Part shown: piece by piece, positions 1-5,641 of the stretch | How the letters are laid out: every line of letters starts with the position of its first letter | Position numbering within the stretch: position 1 is the stretch's first letter | From: AC-50 sp035640455 | GTDB lineage: Bacteria; Actinomycetota; Thermoleophilia; Gaiellales; Gaiellaceae | Length of the DNA: 8,791 bases | Direction of reading: 5' to 3' | NCBI GenBank assembly: GCA_035640455.1 | Contig: DASQWB010000173.1 | Coordinates: 1-8,791 of the forward strand | The notes under the pieces: generated by a model | The model's input: the letters and a program-made list of their open reading frames with translations, nothing else | The model's database searches: none | Told to the model about the DNA's origin: nothing | Program-made: the position numbers and the translations under genes

Positions 1-46
1 CCCCACGCTGGCTAGGCGATTCCCCGTAGGTCCCGGGGACGCGCCT

Positions 47-107
47 CTACCCGCTGGTACCTCCACTGCCCGAACTGTCAATACTCACTCTCGGACCACC
101 TCCTTTC
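47..107 (-). promoter_or_regulatory. Extended Shine-Dalgarno with 13-codon leader-like ORF
   Basis: On the minus strand GAAAGGAGGTGGTCC (93-107) is complementary to the typical Gram-positive 16S rRNA 3' end over all 15 bases, counting one G-U wobble. Ten bases after its GGAGG core a GTG (86-88) opens a 13-codon frame ending at TAG (47-49), rich in Gly and Ser (VSIDSSGSGGTSG). Such a strong site before so short a frame suggests a leader peptide or uORF for a gene beyond the left edge. The downstream part holds G/C-rich inverted repeats such as GTCCC-G-GGGAC (30-40). A frame shifted by one base stays open to the window edge from a TTG, so the real start of an unseen gene there cannot be excluded. 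Function unknown. Confidence 0.4.
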
Positions 108-108
108 C

Positions 109-120
109 GCGGTAGACCGC
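109..120. repeat. Short inverted repeat between OMT stop and leader SD
   Basis: GCGGT-AG-ACCGC is a perfect 5-bp inverted repeat with a two-base centre. It sits between the stop of the O-methyltransferase gene and the extended Shine-Dalgarno. No T-run follows on either strand, so it does not look like a standard intrinsic terminator. It could be a short hairpin in the leader mRNA or chance in GC-rich DNA. Confidence 0.3.
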
Positions 121-131
121 ACTTTAGCGGC

Positions 132-719
132 TCAGCGCAGCACGACGGAAAGCTCGAGCCCGCGGTCGAGCGGCACGGTCACCGACTCCAGCATCGGGTC
201 GGCCTCCCGGGCGCGGGAGTAGGCGCCGAGCGTCTCCTCGTGGGACAGGACGTTGTCGGCCACGACCAAGGCCCCGGGCTCGAGCTTCCCACGCGCGAGC
301 TCGAAGAGCCGCTCGTAGTCCTCCTTCTCCGCGTCGAGGAAGACGACGTCGAAGACGTCGTCGATCGCCGGCAGCGTCTCGTAGGCGTCGCCCTCGACGA
401 GATCGGCCCAGCCCTCGAGCCCGGCGTCGGCGACGTTGCGCCGCCACGCCTCGATCTTCACCGGGTCGTTCTCGAGCGAGAGCACGCGCCCGCCGAGGTA
501 GCGGACGCCGGCCGCGAGCCAGATCGTGGAATACGCTCGCGAGCCCCCGATCTCGAGCACCTCGCAATCCGTCTGCGGCGCCACCAGGGCGAACAGGAAC
601 TGCCCGGTCGTCCGCGCCACCTGCCGCGCACGAAGCTCTCGCGGCACGCCCTCCTCCCGCTCGCGCGCATCCTCCGCCTCGAGCCGCGCCAGGACTGCTC
701 TTACGCGATCGTCGAGCAT
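132..719 (-). CDS. Class I SAM-dependent O-methyltransferase (COMT/CCoAOMT-like)
   Basis: This 195-residue protein fits the cation-dependent O-methyltransferase family (Methyltransf_3), which transfers a methyl group from SAM to catechol-type hydroxyls. Visible features are an N-terminal helical region, the SAM-binding motif I VLEIGGSRAYS (54-64), an acidic residue at the end of the next strand (E83, in SLEND), the metal-site strand VVFLDAEKEDY (125-135, D129) and ADN (154-156), where D155/N156 match the usual second metal ligands. Length is slightly below the usual 200-220. The ATG at 719 lies 19 bases inside the end of tag, with GGGAG seven bases upstream. It is the last gene of the sufS-sufU-Rieske-tag unit and is probably translationally coupled to tag. 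Substrate is unknown. The fold assignment is firm and the natural substrate is not predictable. Confidence 0.88.
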   Translation of the reverse strand: MLDDRVRAVLARLEAEDAREREEGVPRELRARQVARTTGQFLFALVAPQTDCEVLEIGGSRAYSTIWLAAGVRYLGGRVLSLENDPVKIEAWRRNVADAGLEGWADLVEGDAYETLPAIDDVFDVVFLDAEKEDYERLFELARGKLEPGALVVADNVLSHEETLGAYSRAREADPMLESVTVPLDRGLELSVVLR

Positions 720-1288
720 GCGATCTCCCGCTCGACCTCCTCGCGAACGATGCAGTCGACCAGGTGGTCGTTGACGACGCCGCAGGCCTGCATCGTCGCG
801 TAGACCGTCGTCGGCCCGACGAAGCGGAAGCCGGCGGCGCGGAGCCGCTTCGACAGCGCGACCGACTCGGGCGTCATCGAGTGCCAGTCGGCCGCCGTTC
901 GCGGCGCGCGCCCGTCCACGGGCCGGTGCGACCACATGAGCTCCGGAAGCCGCGTCCCAGCCTCCCGTAGCGCGAGCGTCGCGCGAGCGTTCGCGATCGC
1001 CGCCTCGATCTTCCCGCGGTGGCGGACGATGCCGGCGTCGCCGAGCAGCCGATCGACGTCAGACGGCCCGAAGCGCGCCACCGCCTCCGGCTCGAAGTCG
1101 GCGAAGGCAGCACGGAACGCGGGCCGCCTGCGCAGGATCGTCAGCCACGATAGGCCCGACTGGAAGCCCTCGAGGCAGAGCCGCTCGTAGAGCCCGCGCT
1201 CGTCGGTGACCGGCCGGCCCCACTCGTCGTCGTGGTAGGCGACGTAGGCAGGATCAGCGCTCGACCAGCAGCGCCGCTCCTCGCTCAC
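701..1288 (-). CDS. tag: DNA-3-methyladenine glycosylase I
   Basis: This 195-residue protein matches Tag, the constitutive base-excision repair enzyme that removes 3-methyladenine from alkylated DNA. The four zinc ligands known from E. coli Tag are in place: C7 (RRCW), H19 (AYHDDEW), H175 and C179 (VNDHLVDC). The base-recognition glutamate is E40 in CLEGFQSGLSW, followed by the helix-hairpin-helix-like region DAGIVRHRGKIEA (84-96) and the conserved GFRFVGPTTVYATMQACG segment (153-170). The GTG start at 1288 overlaps the Rieske stop as GTGA, which gives an N-terminus matching the family. The last 19 bases overlap the O-methyltransferase gene. Co-transcription with Fe-S assembly genes is inferred from the overlaps. 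Tag itself binds zinc and not an Fe-S cluster. Confidence 0.96.
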   Translation of the reverse strand: MSEERRCWSSADPAYVAYHDDEWGRPVTDERGLYERLCLEGFQSGLSWLTILRRRPAFRAAFADFEPEAVARFGPSDVDRLLGDAGIVRHRGKIEAAIANARATLALREAGTRLPELMWSHRPVDGRAPRTAADWHSMTPESVALSKRLRAAGFRFVGPTTVYATMQACGVVNDHLVDCIVREEVEREIACSTIA

Positions 1289-1599
1289 GCGACCTGCACC
1301 TTGACGATTCCGTCCTCGACGCGCACCGGGAACGTCTCCACCGGCTCCACGGCCGGAAGCGTCAGCGGCCGGCCGGTCCGGATGTCGATGTGCGCGCCGT
1401 GGCGGGGGCACACGGCGTAGCCTTCCTCGACGTCGAAGTCGCCCTCGGCGAGCGGGCCGTCGTCGTGCGAGCAGCGATCCTCGATCGCATAGAACTCTCC
1501 GCCAAGGTTGTAGACGCCTAGTGAGAGCTCGCCCGCGTGGACGATCTTCACCTCGCCCGGCGGCAGCTCCTCGACCGGGCAGACTTCGAGCTCAGCCAA
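1285..1599 (-). CDS. Rieske-type [2Fe-2S] ferredoxin (suf-cluster associated)
   Basis: This 104-residue soluble Rieske protein carries the two cluster-binding motifs CSHDDGPL (C43, H45) and CPRHGAHID (C64, H67), with no membrane anchor or signal peptide. It resembles the non-heme dioxygenase ferredoxin family and should act as a small cytoplasmic electron carrier. Many actinobacterial suf operons carry a similar gene, so here it may supply electrons during Fe-S assembly or be an early client. That role is inference. The start is TTG at 1599, because a stop codon (TGA) lies two codons upstream in this frame, and it gives the family-like opening MAELEVCPVEELPPGE. It overlaps sufU by 8 bases and tag by 4. 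Confidence 0.93.
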   Translation of the reverse strand: MAELEVCPVEELPPGEVKIVHAGELSLGVYNLGGEFYAIEDRCSHDDGPLAEGDFDVEEGYAVCPRHGAHIDIRTGRPLTLPAVEPVETFPVRVEDGIVKVQVA

Positions 1600-2029
1600 G
1601 CGTCAGGTCGTCCAGGCCCGCAGCTTCCTCCGGAAGCGGCGTCCCCTTGCCCTTGTGCAGCGCGACCTTCAGCGTCCAGAGGCCGAGGAGCGCGCACTTG
1701 AGCCGGATCGGCGTGAGCGGGATCCCGACCTCGTCCAGAAGCTCGTCCTTCGAGAGCGAGGCGACCTCGGCGGCGCTTCGGCCCTTGACCATCTCCATCA
1801 GCATCGAGGTCGCGGCCTGGCTGATCGCGCACCCGCGGCCGGAGAACTTCACGTCCTCGATCGTGTCGCCGTCCGGCTCGAAGCTGACGTAGATCGAGAC
1901 CTCGTCGCCGCAGAGCGGGTTCTGCCCGTCGGCGCTCGCGTCGGCGTCGTCGATCACCCCGTGCCCGCGGGGGTTCTTGTAGTGGTCGAGGATGACCTCG
2001 CGATACAGCTGGTCGCCAAAGTCACTCAT
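1592..2029 (-). CDS. sufU: SufU-type Fe-S assembly sulfur acceptor/scaffold, short form
   Basis: This 145-residue protein belongs to the SufU/IscU family (NifU_N). In Gram-positives SufU is a zinc protein that accepts persulfide sulfur from SufS and passes it to SufBCD. The ligands are present: C40 and D42 (NPLCGDE), C67 (GRGCAIS) and C112 (RLKCALL). The opening DQLYREVILDHYKNPRGHG and the lysine before C112, where IscU has histidine, point to SufU. Unusually, the C67-C112 spacing is 45 residues. In Bacillus subtilis SufU it is 62, because of an insertion regarded as a SufU hallmark. Here the region (KDELLDEVGIPLTPIRLKC) is about as short as in IscU. The ATG overlaps the sufS stop as ATGA, so coupled translation with its partner is likely. 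Confidence 0.93.
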   Translation of the reverse strand: MSDFGDQLYREVILDHYKNPRGHGVIDDADASADGQNPLCGDEVSIYVSFEPDGDTIEDVKFSGRGCAISQAATSMLMEMVKGRSAAEVASLSKDELLDEVGIPLTPIRLKCALLGLWTLKVALHKGKGTPLPEEAAGLDDLTLG

Positions 2030-3270
2030 GCGAAGAGCTTCCGTGCCTTGTGCACGCCCTCGACGAGCCGGTCGACCTCCTCGGGGAGGCTGTAGAGGTA
2101 GAAGCTGGCGCGGTTCGTCGCGGCGACGCCGAGCTTCGCCATCAGCGGCTGGCAGCAGTGGTGGCCGGCGCGGATCGCAACCCCGTCCAGGTCGAGGATC
2201 TGCGCGACGTCGTGCGGGTGCACGCCCTCGAGGTTGAAGGAGACGATGCCGGCGCGCCGCTCCGGCGGCGGGCCGTAGAGCTTGATCCCCGGCACCTCGG
2301 CGAGTGCGTCGAGCGCGAGTGCGGCCAGCTCCTGCTCGTGATCCTCGATCGCGTCGAGGCCGATCCGGGTCAGGTAGTCGATCGCGGCGCCGAAGCCGAC
2401 CGCCTCGGCGATCGGCTGCGTCCCGGCCTCGAACTTCGCCGGCACCTGGCCCCACGTCGTCCGCTCGAGGTTGACCGCCCGGATCATGTGGCCGCCGAGG
2501 TTGAAGGGCGCCATCGTCTCGAGCAGCTCCTGCCGGCCCCACAAAGCGCCGACGCTCGTCGGCCCGCACAGCTTGTGTGCCGAGAAGGCGAGGAAGTCGC
2601 AGTCGAGCGCCTGGACGTCGACCGGGTGGTGAGGCGCCGCCTGCGCCGCGTCGACGACCATGATCGCGCCGCGTTCGTGCGCCCAGGCCGACAGCTGCTC
2701 GACGGGATTGATCGTCCCGAGCGCATTCGAGACGAGGTTGTTCGCCACCACCTTGACCCGCTCCGACCCCGCCACCTCGTCGAGCGCGTCCAGCCGGAGC
2801 TCGCCGTGGTCGTCGAGCGGGATCGCGCGGAAGGCCGCGCCGGTGCGCTGTGCGATGTACTGCCACGGCACGAAGTTCGAGTGGTGCTCGAGCTCGGTCA
2901 CCAGCACGACGTCACCCGGCCCGAGGTTGTCGAGCCCCCAGGCGTAGGCGACGAGGTTCAGGCCCTCGGTCGCCCCACGGAGGAAGACGATCTCGCGCGA
3001 GGAAGGCGCATTGACGAAGCGCGCCACCTTCTCGCGCGCCCCCTCGTACTCGGCCGTCGAGCGCTCCGAGAGCGTGTAGACGCCGCGGTGGACGTTCGCG
3101 TAGGAGGTCTCGTAGAAGGTGCGCAGCGTGTCCAGCACCTGCCGCGGCTTCTGCGCCGTCACCGCCGAGTCGAGGTAGGCGAGCGGCTTCCCGTTGATCC
3201 GCTGCTCGAAGATCGGAAAGTCCGCGCGCAGCTTGTGCGGATCGAGCTTCTTGCCCGTTTGGACGGCCAC
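2026..3270 (-). CDS. sufS: Cysteine desulfurase SufS
   Basis: This 414-residue PLP enzyme is a group II cysteine desulfurase. It converts cysteine to alanine and holds the sulfur as a persulfide for SufU and SufBCD. Visible features are YLDSAVTAQKP (32-42), the PLP-stacking histidine in ELEHHSNFVPW (H130), the cofactor-binding DAAQ (D207, Q210), the Schiff-base lysine K233 in FSAHKLCGPTSVG, and the persulfide-forming Cys in RAGHHCCQPLM (C372, with a second Cys beside it). Length matches the family (about 405-415). The GTG at 3270 is the only suitable in-frame start. There is no good Shine-Dalgarno close by, but TACGAT lies six bases upstream, so the mRNA may be leaderless. It is first in the sufS-sufU-Rieske-tag-OMT unit. 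Confidence 0.97.
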   Translation of the reverse strand: MAVQTGKKLDPHKLRADFPIFEQRINGKPLAYLDSAVTAQKPRQVLDTLRTFYETSYANVHRGVYTLSERSTAEYEGAREKVARFVNAPSSREIVFLRGATEGLNLVAYAWGLDNLGPGDVVLVTELEHHSNFVPWQYIAQRTGAAFRAIPLDDHGELRLDALDEVAGSERVKVVANNLVSNALGTINPVEQLSAWAHERGAIMVVDAAQAAPHHPVDVQALDCDFLAFSAHKLCGPTSVGALWGRQELLETMAPFNLGGHMIRAVNLERTTWGQVPAKFEAGTQPIAEAVGFGAAIDYLTRIGLDAIEDHEQELAALALDALAEVPGIKLYGPPPERRAGIVSFNLEGVHPHDVAQILDLDGVAIRAGHHCCQPLMAKLGVAATNRASFYLYSLPEEVDRLVEGVHKARKLFA

Positions 3271-3274
3271 GCAC

Positions 3275-3841
3275 CTATCGTACCGAGGCGCCTCCTGCCT
3301 TCCGCCGCGGCAGCGGCTGCCAATCGGGTCGTAACTCGACCGGCGCGGCGCTGTTCGTGACGACACGGCGCAGGCTGCCGTCGGAATTCCAGATCTCGAT
3401 CCGACGGGCGACCTCGAACGGGCCTTGCGGATTCGCGACCATGCGCAGGCTGCCGTCCGGCGACCACGCGGCCCGCGTGATGCTGAGCCGGCCCCGCGGC
3501 GTCCACGTCGGACGCGCGTCGACCCCAAGATCCCGCGCGACACGCCGGCTGCGGCCCGTGCCGCGCGTGAGGACGTAGTAGCCGGCGCGATCCGCCGTCC
3601 GTCCGGAGACCACGTGGGGTAGAGCTCGTCGAGGTTGGTCGTCCGGGTCAGCAGCCGTACGCGGCCGCCGTTCGCCCTTATCACGGCGAGGTCGACGTTG
3701 CCCTGGATCGTGCGGCGCGAGAAGACGATCAGCTTCCCATCGGGCGACCACGCAGGCTGCTCGTCCGCGGCTCGGTTCTCTCCGTCAGCCGCCGCTCCCG
3801 CGACCCGTCCGCCCTCTACGGTCAGCGTGTTAGGACGGAGG
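3275..3841 (-). pseudogene. TolB/PD40-type beta-propeller remnant, frameshifted
   Basis: Repeated WD40-like/PD40 motifs are clear: EQPAWSPDGKLIVFSRR, LYPTWSPDGRRIA, AAWSPDGSLRMVANP and IEIWNSDGSLRRVVTN, a pattern of TolB-like beta-propeller proteins. The first two lie in one frame and the last two in another. The switch falls near 3581-3590, where reading passes from DGRRIAP to GYYVLTRGTG, as expected after loss of one base (or gain of two). The reading ends at TAG (3275-3277) just before sufS. No plausible ATG, GTG or TTG with a Shine-Dalgarno begins the upstream part, there is no signal peptide, and only about 190 residues remain, so the N-terminal part of the propeller is missing. The 5' limit given is simply the end of the CGNR gene. 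It is either a decaying gene or a sequencing indel in a C-terminal fragment. Confidence 0.72.
3277..3282 (-). promoter_or_regulatory. Candidate -10 box for leaderless sufS transcript
   Basis: TACGAT on the minus strand fits the TANNNT actinobacterial -10 pattern. It is followed by six bases and then the sufS GTG, which would place the transcript start at or next to the start codon. No convincing -35 is seen 16-19 bases upstream. The box overlaps the stop codon of the upstream TolB-like remnant. Confidence 0.4.
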
Positions 3842-4393
3842 TTAACCTCTCCGCCGTCGTTCGCGCGCCGCCGCCTGGTTGGCGCGGTCGGCGCAGAGGT
3901 CACAGCAGTAGCGGCGGCTGCGGTTGCGCGAGCGGTCGACGAAGACGCACCGGCACGGATGCGCGCTGCAGCGGCCGAACCGCGACAGGCCGTGGTCGCG
4001 GATCGTCTCCAGGAGCGCGACCGCGGCCGGCGCCGCCAGGAACTCGATCCCGGCGCTCTCGTCAGGCCCGTACCGAAAGCGCCAGCCGTCGGGCGTCCGC
4101 TCCAGCCGCGGCGGCTCTGCGTGCTCGGCGAGCACGGCATTCAGCGTCGCGACCGCGTCGTCCTCCGAGGTGGCGTCGAACGCCTGCCGCAGCCGCTCGC
4201 GCAGCTCCTTCGCGACGGCCACGTCCTCGTCGCGCACGGCCGCCGCAGCCTTGTCGTAGCCGTGGAAGCCGAGGAATGAGCGCAGCCAGCGCACGCTGAG
4301 GAGCTCCGGGCCCGGCTCGAGCTCGTCCCAGGAGTTCAGAAGGTCGATGGCGAGCGCGATCCCGCCGCCACGGCCTAACTCCGTCAGTGGCAT
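3842..4393 (-). CDS. CGNR-type zinc-finger protein (ABATE domain), putative transcription regulator
   Basis: This 183-residue protein has the architecture of the CGNR family: an N-terminal ABATE-like helical domain (about 1-130, with AIDLLNSWDELEPGPELLS near the start) and a C-terminal treble-clef-like zinc finger (138-183). The finger has RCSAHPCRCVFVDRSRNRSRR followed by YCCDLCADRANQAAARERRRR. The zinc ligands are likely C142, C147, C163 or C164, and C167. The name-giving CGNR tetrad reads CADR and the C-to-C spacing is one residue shorter than in the common form. Such proteins are thought to be DNA-binding stress or antibiotic-response regulators; the target is unknown. The ATG at 4393 sits beside a nested inverted repeat, and the secreted-protein gene starts 48 bases away in the opposite direction. 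Autoregulation is a reasonable guess. Confidence 0.87.
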   Translation of the reverse strand: MPLTELGRGGGIALAIDLLNSWDELEPGPELLSVRWLRSFLGFHGYDKAAAAVRDEDVAVAKELRERLRQAFDATSEDDAVATLNAVLAEHAEPPRLERTPDGWRFRYGPDESAGIEFLAAPAAVALLETIRDHGLSRFGRCSAHPCRCVFVDRSRNRSRRYCCDLCADRANQAAARERRRRG

Positions 4394-4415
4394 AGACGTC
4401 TTAAGGTACTGACGG
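4381..4415. repeat. Nested inverted repeat over CGNR start and divergent promoter
   Basis: Perfect 8-bp arms CCGTCAGT (4381-4388) and ACTGACGG (4408-4415) flank 19 bases that contain a second perfect palindrome, AGACGTCT (4394-4401). The two symmetries are centred within half a base of each other (4398 and 4397.5). The element covers the start codon of the CGNR gene and lies within the short region between two divergent genes. This layout suits an operator for a dimeric regulator, possibly the CGNR protein itself. Confidence 0.45.
4402..4408. promoter_or_regulatory. Candidate overlapping divergent -10 boxes
   Basis: TAAGGT (plus, 4402-4407) and TACCTT (minus, 4403-4408) both fit TANNNT and overlap back to back. 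They point toward the secreted-protein gene and the CGNR gene respectively. Both lie inside the nested inverted repeat. No clear -35 is visible for either, so the assignment is tentative. Confidence 0.28.
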
Positions 4416-4431
4416 CTTCATTCCGACGGAC

Positions 4432-4436
4432 GGAGG
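4432..4436 (+). promoter_or_regulatory. Shine-Dalgarno of the secreted-protein gene
   Basis: GGAGG lies five bases before the ATG at 4442. It fixes the start of the secreted-protein gene and shows that this transcript has a 5' leader, unlike several neighbours that lack a good Shine-Dalgarno. Confidence 0.7.
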
Positions 4437-4441
4437 TTCCG

Positions 4442-4948
4442 ATGAGAGGGAAGCTTGGCGTCGCGGTCGGCGCGGTCGCAGTCGTGCTGGCCGCCGCGTC
4501 GACGGCCGCGGCCGACGCGCCGACAGTGACGATCACGCCGTGGGACCGGACGCGTGTGATCGCGGCGAGCCCGGAGACGTGCCCTTTCGACATCGTCGTC
4601 CACTCGCAGGGGACGTTCCGCGAGGAGGTCTTCTCGAGCGGCCGCGACGTGACCACGGTGGAGAATTTCCACCTCACCTGGTCGAATCCGTTGAGCGGCA
4701 AGTCGCTCGCCTCCCCGCTCGCCGGCCCGTTCGTCGTCGAACCGAACGGCGACGGCACGGTGACGGTGACGATCAACGGCAACAACGGGCGGTTCGTCGC
4801 TCCCCGCTACGGCCTGCTCTTCGCCGACGTCGGCCGGCTCGTCTACATCGCCGATCCGAACGACCTCTCGACGCCGCTTCAGATCCTCCAGTCGACGGGG
4901 CACCAGGACGCGAATCCCTTCCCGGCGATCTGCCCGGCCCTCGCCTAG
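4442..4948 (+). CDS. Small secreted protein of unknown function
   Basis: I do not recognise this 168-residue protein. It begins with a clear Sec signal peptide: MRGK, a hydrophobic stretch at about 5-19, and a probable cleavage after A24 (AAA before D25). The mature part of about 144 residues is rich in beta-prone segments (VTITPWDR, DIVVHSQGTF, GTVTVTINGNNGRF) and has no further membrane segment. Only two cysteines remain, C47 and C164 near the C-terminus, so a single disulfide closing the domain is plausible. There is no lipobox, cell-wall sorting signal or catalytic motif. The start is supported by GGAGG five bases upstream. It is transcribed away from the CGNR gene and its stop shares a CTAG with the convergent methyltransferase gene. 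Role unknown. Confidence 0.82.
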   Translation: MRGKLGVAVGAVAVVLAAASTAAADAPTVTITPWDRTRVIAASPETCPFDIVVHSQGTFREEVFSSGRDVTTVENFHLTWSNPLSGKSLASPLAGPFVVEPNGDGTVTVTINGNNGRFVAPRYGLLFADVGRLVYIADPNDLSTPLQILQSTGHQDANPFPAICPALA

Positions 4949-5616
4949 GCCTCAGCTTCGAGCGCGCCCGTCGGTCCCTCTTCGCGGCGGGCGCGCTCGA
5001 ATCCGACGATGCGCCAGATCTTCGTCCGCGCTTCGAACACCGGCTCGAGACCTCGGGCGGCGCCGAGGATCGTCGCGTGCGGGTGGATGAACGTGCGGAA
5101 CTCGGTCCGTGTCAGCGCGAGGAAGGCGTTGAAGACCACGCTGCCGCCGCGGAAGATCGCCGTGTCGTGCGGGAAGCTCAGCACGAGCCGCCGCCGCGCG
5201 TGCTCGGTCACCGCGCCGACGAGCGCCTCCGCGTCCGGATAGCAGCAGACGACGCGATGCAGGACGACGTCGTCCGCTTCCGGGATCTCGTCGGCGTCGC
5301 GCACGAAGTCACCGAGGCGTCGCTCGACGCGCGGTTCGTCGCCGAAGAGCTCAGCGGCGAACGGCTCGTACTCGGGCGACAGCTCGACGTTCGTCGTCCT
5401 CGCCGCCCCAGCCTTCAAGAGCTCGAGCTGGATCGTGCCGACGCCGCCGCCGACCTCGAGCACCGAGTCGCCCTCGACGCCGCGCCCGGTGAGGAAGCCG
5501 ACGATGCGGCGCGCCGCCGGGTCGAGCCCGCGGCGGCGGTACTTGCGCAGGTCACGGCGCGCCGTCCGCGCTCCGAAGATCTTCCGGTATCCGGACGGCG
5601 TGCAGCAGGCGGCCAC
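4945..5616 (-). CDS. Class I SAM-dependent methyltransferase
   Basis: This 223-residue protein has a Rossmann-type methyltransferase domain: motif I VLEVGGGVG (52-60), acidic E78 at the end of strand 2, LGDF (102-105) and a strand 4 region DDVVLHRVVCCYPD (115-128). The N-terminus is distinctive, with an adjacent CC pair (C4-C5) and a basic segment GARTARRDLRKYRRRGLDP (15-33) before the SAM domain. Related stand-alone methyltransferases have a similar lead-in and distantly resemble Mg-protoporphyrin methyltransferases; no pathway genes for that are nearby. The GTG at 5616 has no Shine-Dalgarno, but TAGACT stands exactly six bases before it. It converges with the secreted-protein gene, whose stop it shares. 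Substrate is unknown. Confidence 0.83.
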   Translation of the reverse strand: MAACCTPSGYRKIFGARTARRDLRKYRRRGLDPAARRIVGFLTGRGVEGDSVLEVGGGVGTIQLELLKAGAARTTNVELSPEYEPFAAELFGDEPRVERRLGDFVRDADEIPEADDVVLHRVVCCYPDAEALVGAVTEHARRRLVLSFPHDTAIFRGGSVVFNAFLALTRTEFRTFIHPHATILGAARGLEPVFEARTKIWRIVGFERARREEGPTGALEAEA

Positions 5617-5622
5617 GGGCGG

Positions 5623-5632
5623 AGTCTAGGCT
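5623..5632. promoter_or_regulatory. Candidate back-to-back -10 boxes around CTAG
   Basis: AGTCTAGGCT is a near-palindrome. On the minus strand it gives TAGACT (5623-5628), six bases before the methyltransferase GTG. On the plus strand it gives TAGGCT (5627-5632), nine bases before the GTG of the broken VOC gene at 5642. Both fit TANNNT, and neither gene has a good Shine-Dalgarno. A shared divergent promoter making leaderless or nearly leaderless transcripts is a reasonable reading. No strong -35 is seen. Confidence 0.35.
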
Positions 5633-5641
5633 TCGGCCTCG

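Noticed and set aside
55..85. TTGACA on the minus strand near the left edge as a -35 box
   Set aside because: No TANNNT hexamer stands 16-19 bases downstream; the nearest TA-start hexamer is about 26 bases away, and it lies inside the leader ORF.
93..107. Plus-strand GGACCACCTCCTTTC looks like the 3' end of 16S rRNA
   Set aside because: The bases before it bear no likeness to the conserved 16S 3' region, so it is the complement of a minus-strand Shine-Dalgarno, not an rRNA end.
1..131. Possible tRNA, tmRNA or other structured RNA gene at the left edge
   Set aside because: No T-loop GTTCRA consensus, CCA end or cloverleaf pairing could be found; only short GC-rich inverted repeats are present.
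124..567. Second minus-strand frame overlapping the O-methyltransferase gene
   Set aside because: Arg-rich translation without motifs; the alternative frame holds an intact methyltransferase.
2050..3360. Long plus-strand open frame (436 codons) opposite sufS
   Set aside because: It is antisense to a clear SufS with all catalytic motifs; its translation is a low-complexity Arg/Val/Glu/Asp composition typical of shadow frames in GC-rich DNA.
3838..3849. Perfect 12-base palindrome GAGGTTAACCTC at the CGNR gene end as an operator or terminator
   Set aside because: It overlaps the CGNR stop codon, has no T-run and no loop for a hairpin, and there is no supported gene start beside it. Kept only as a note.
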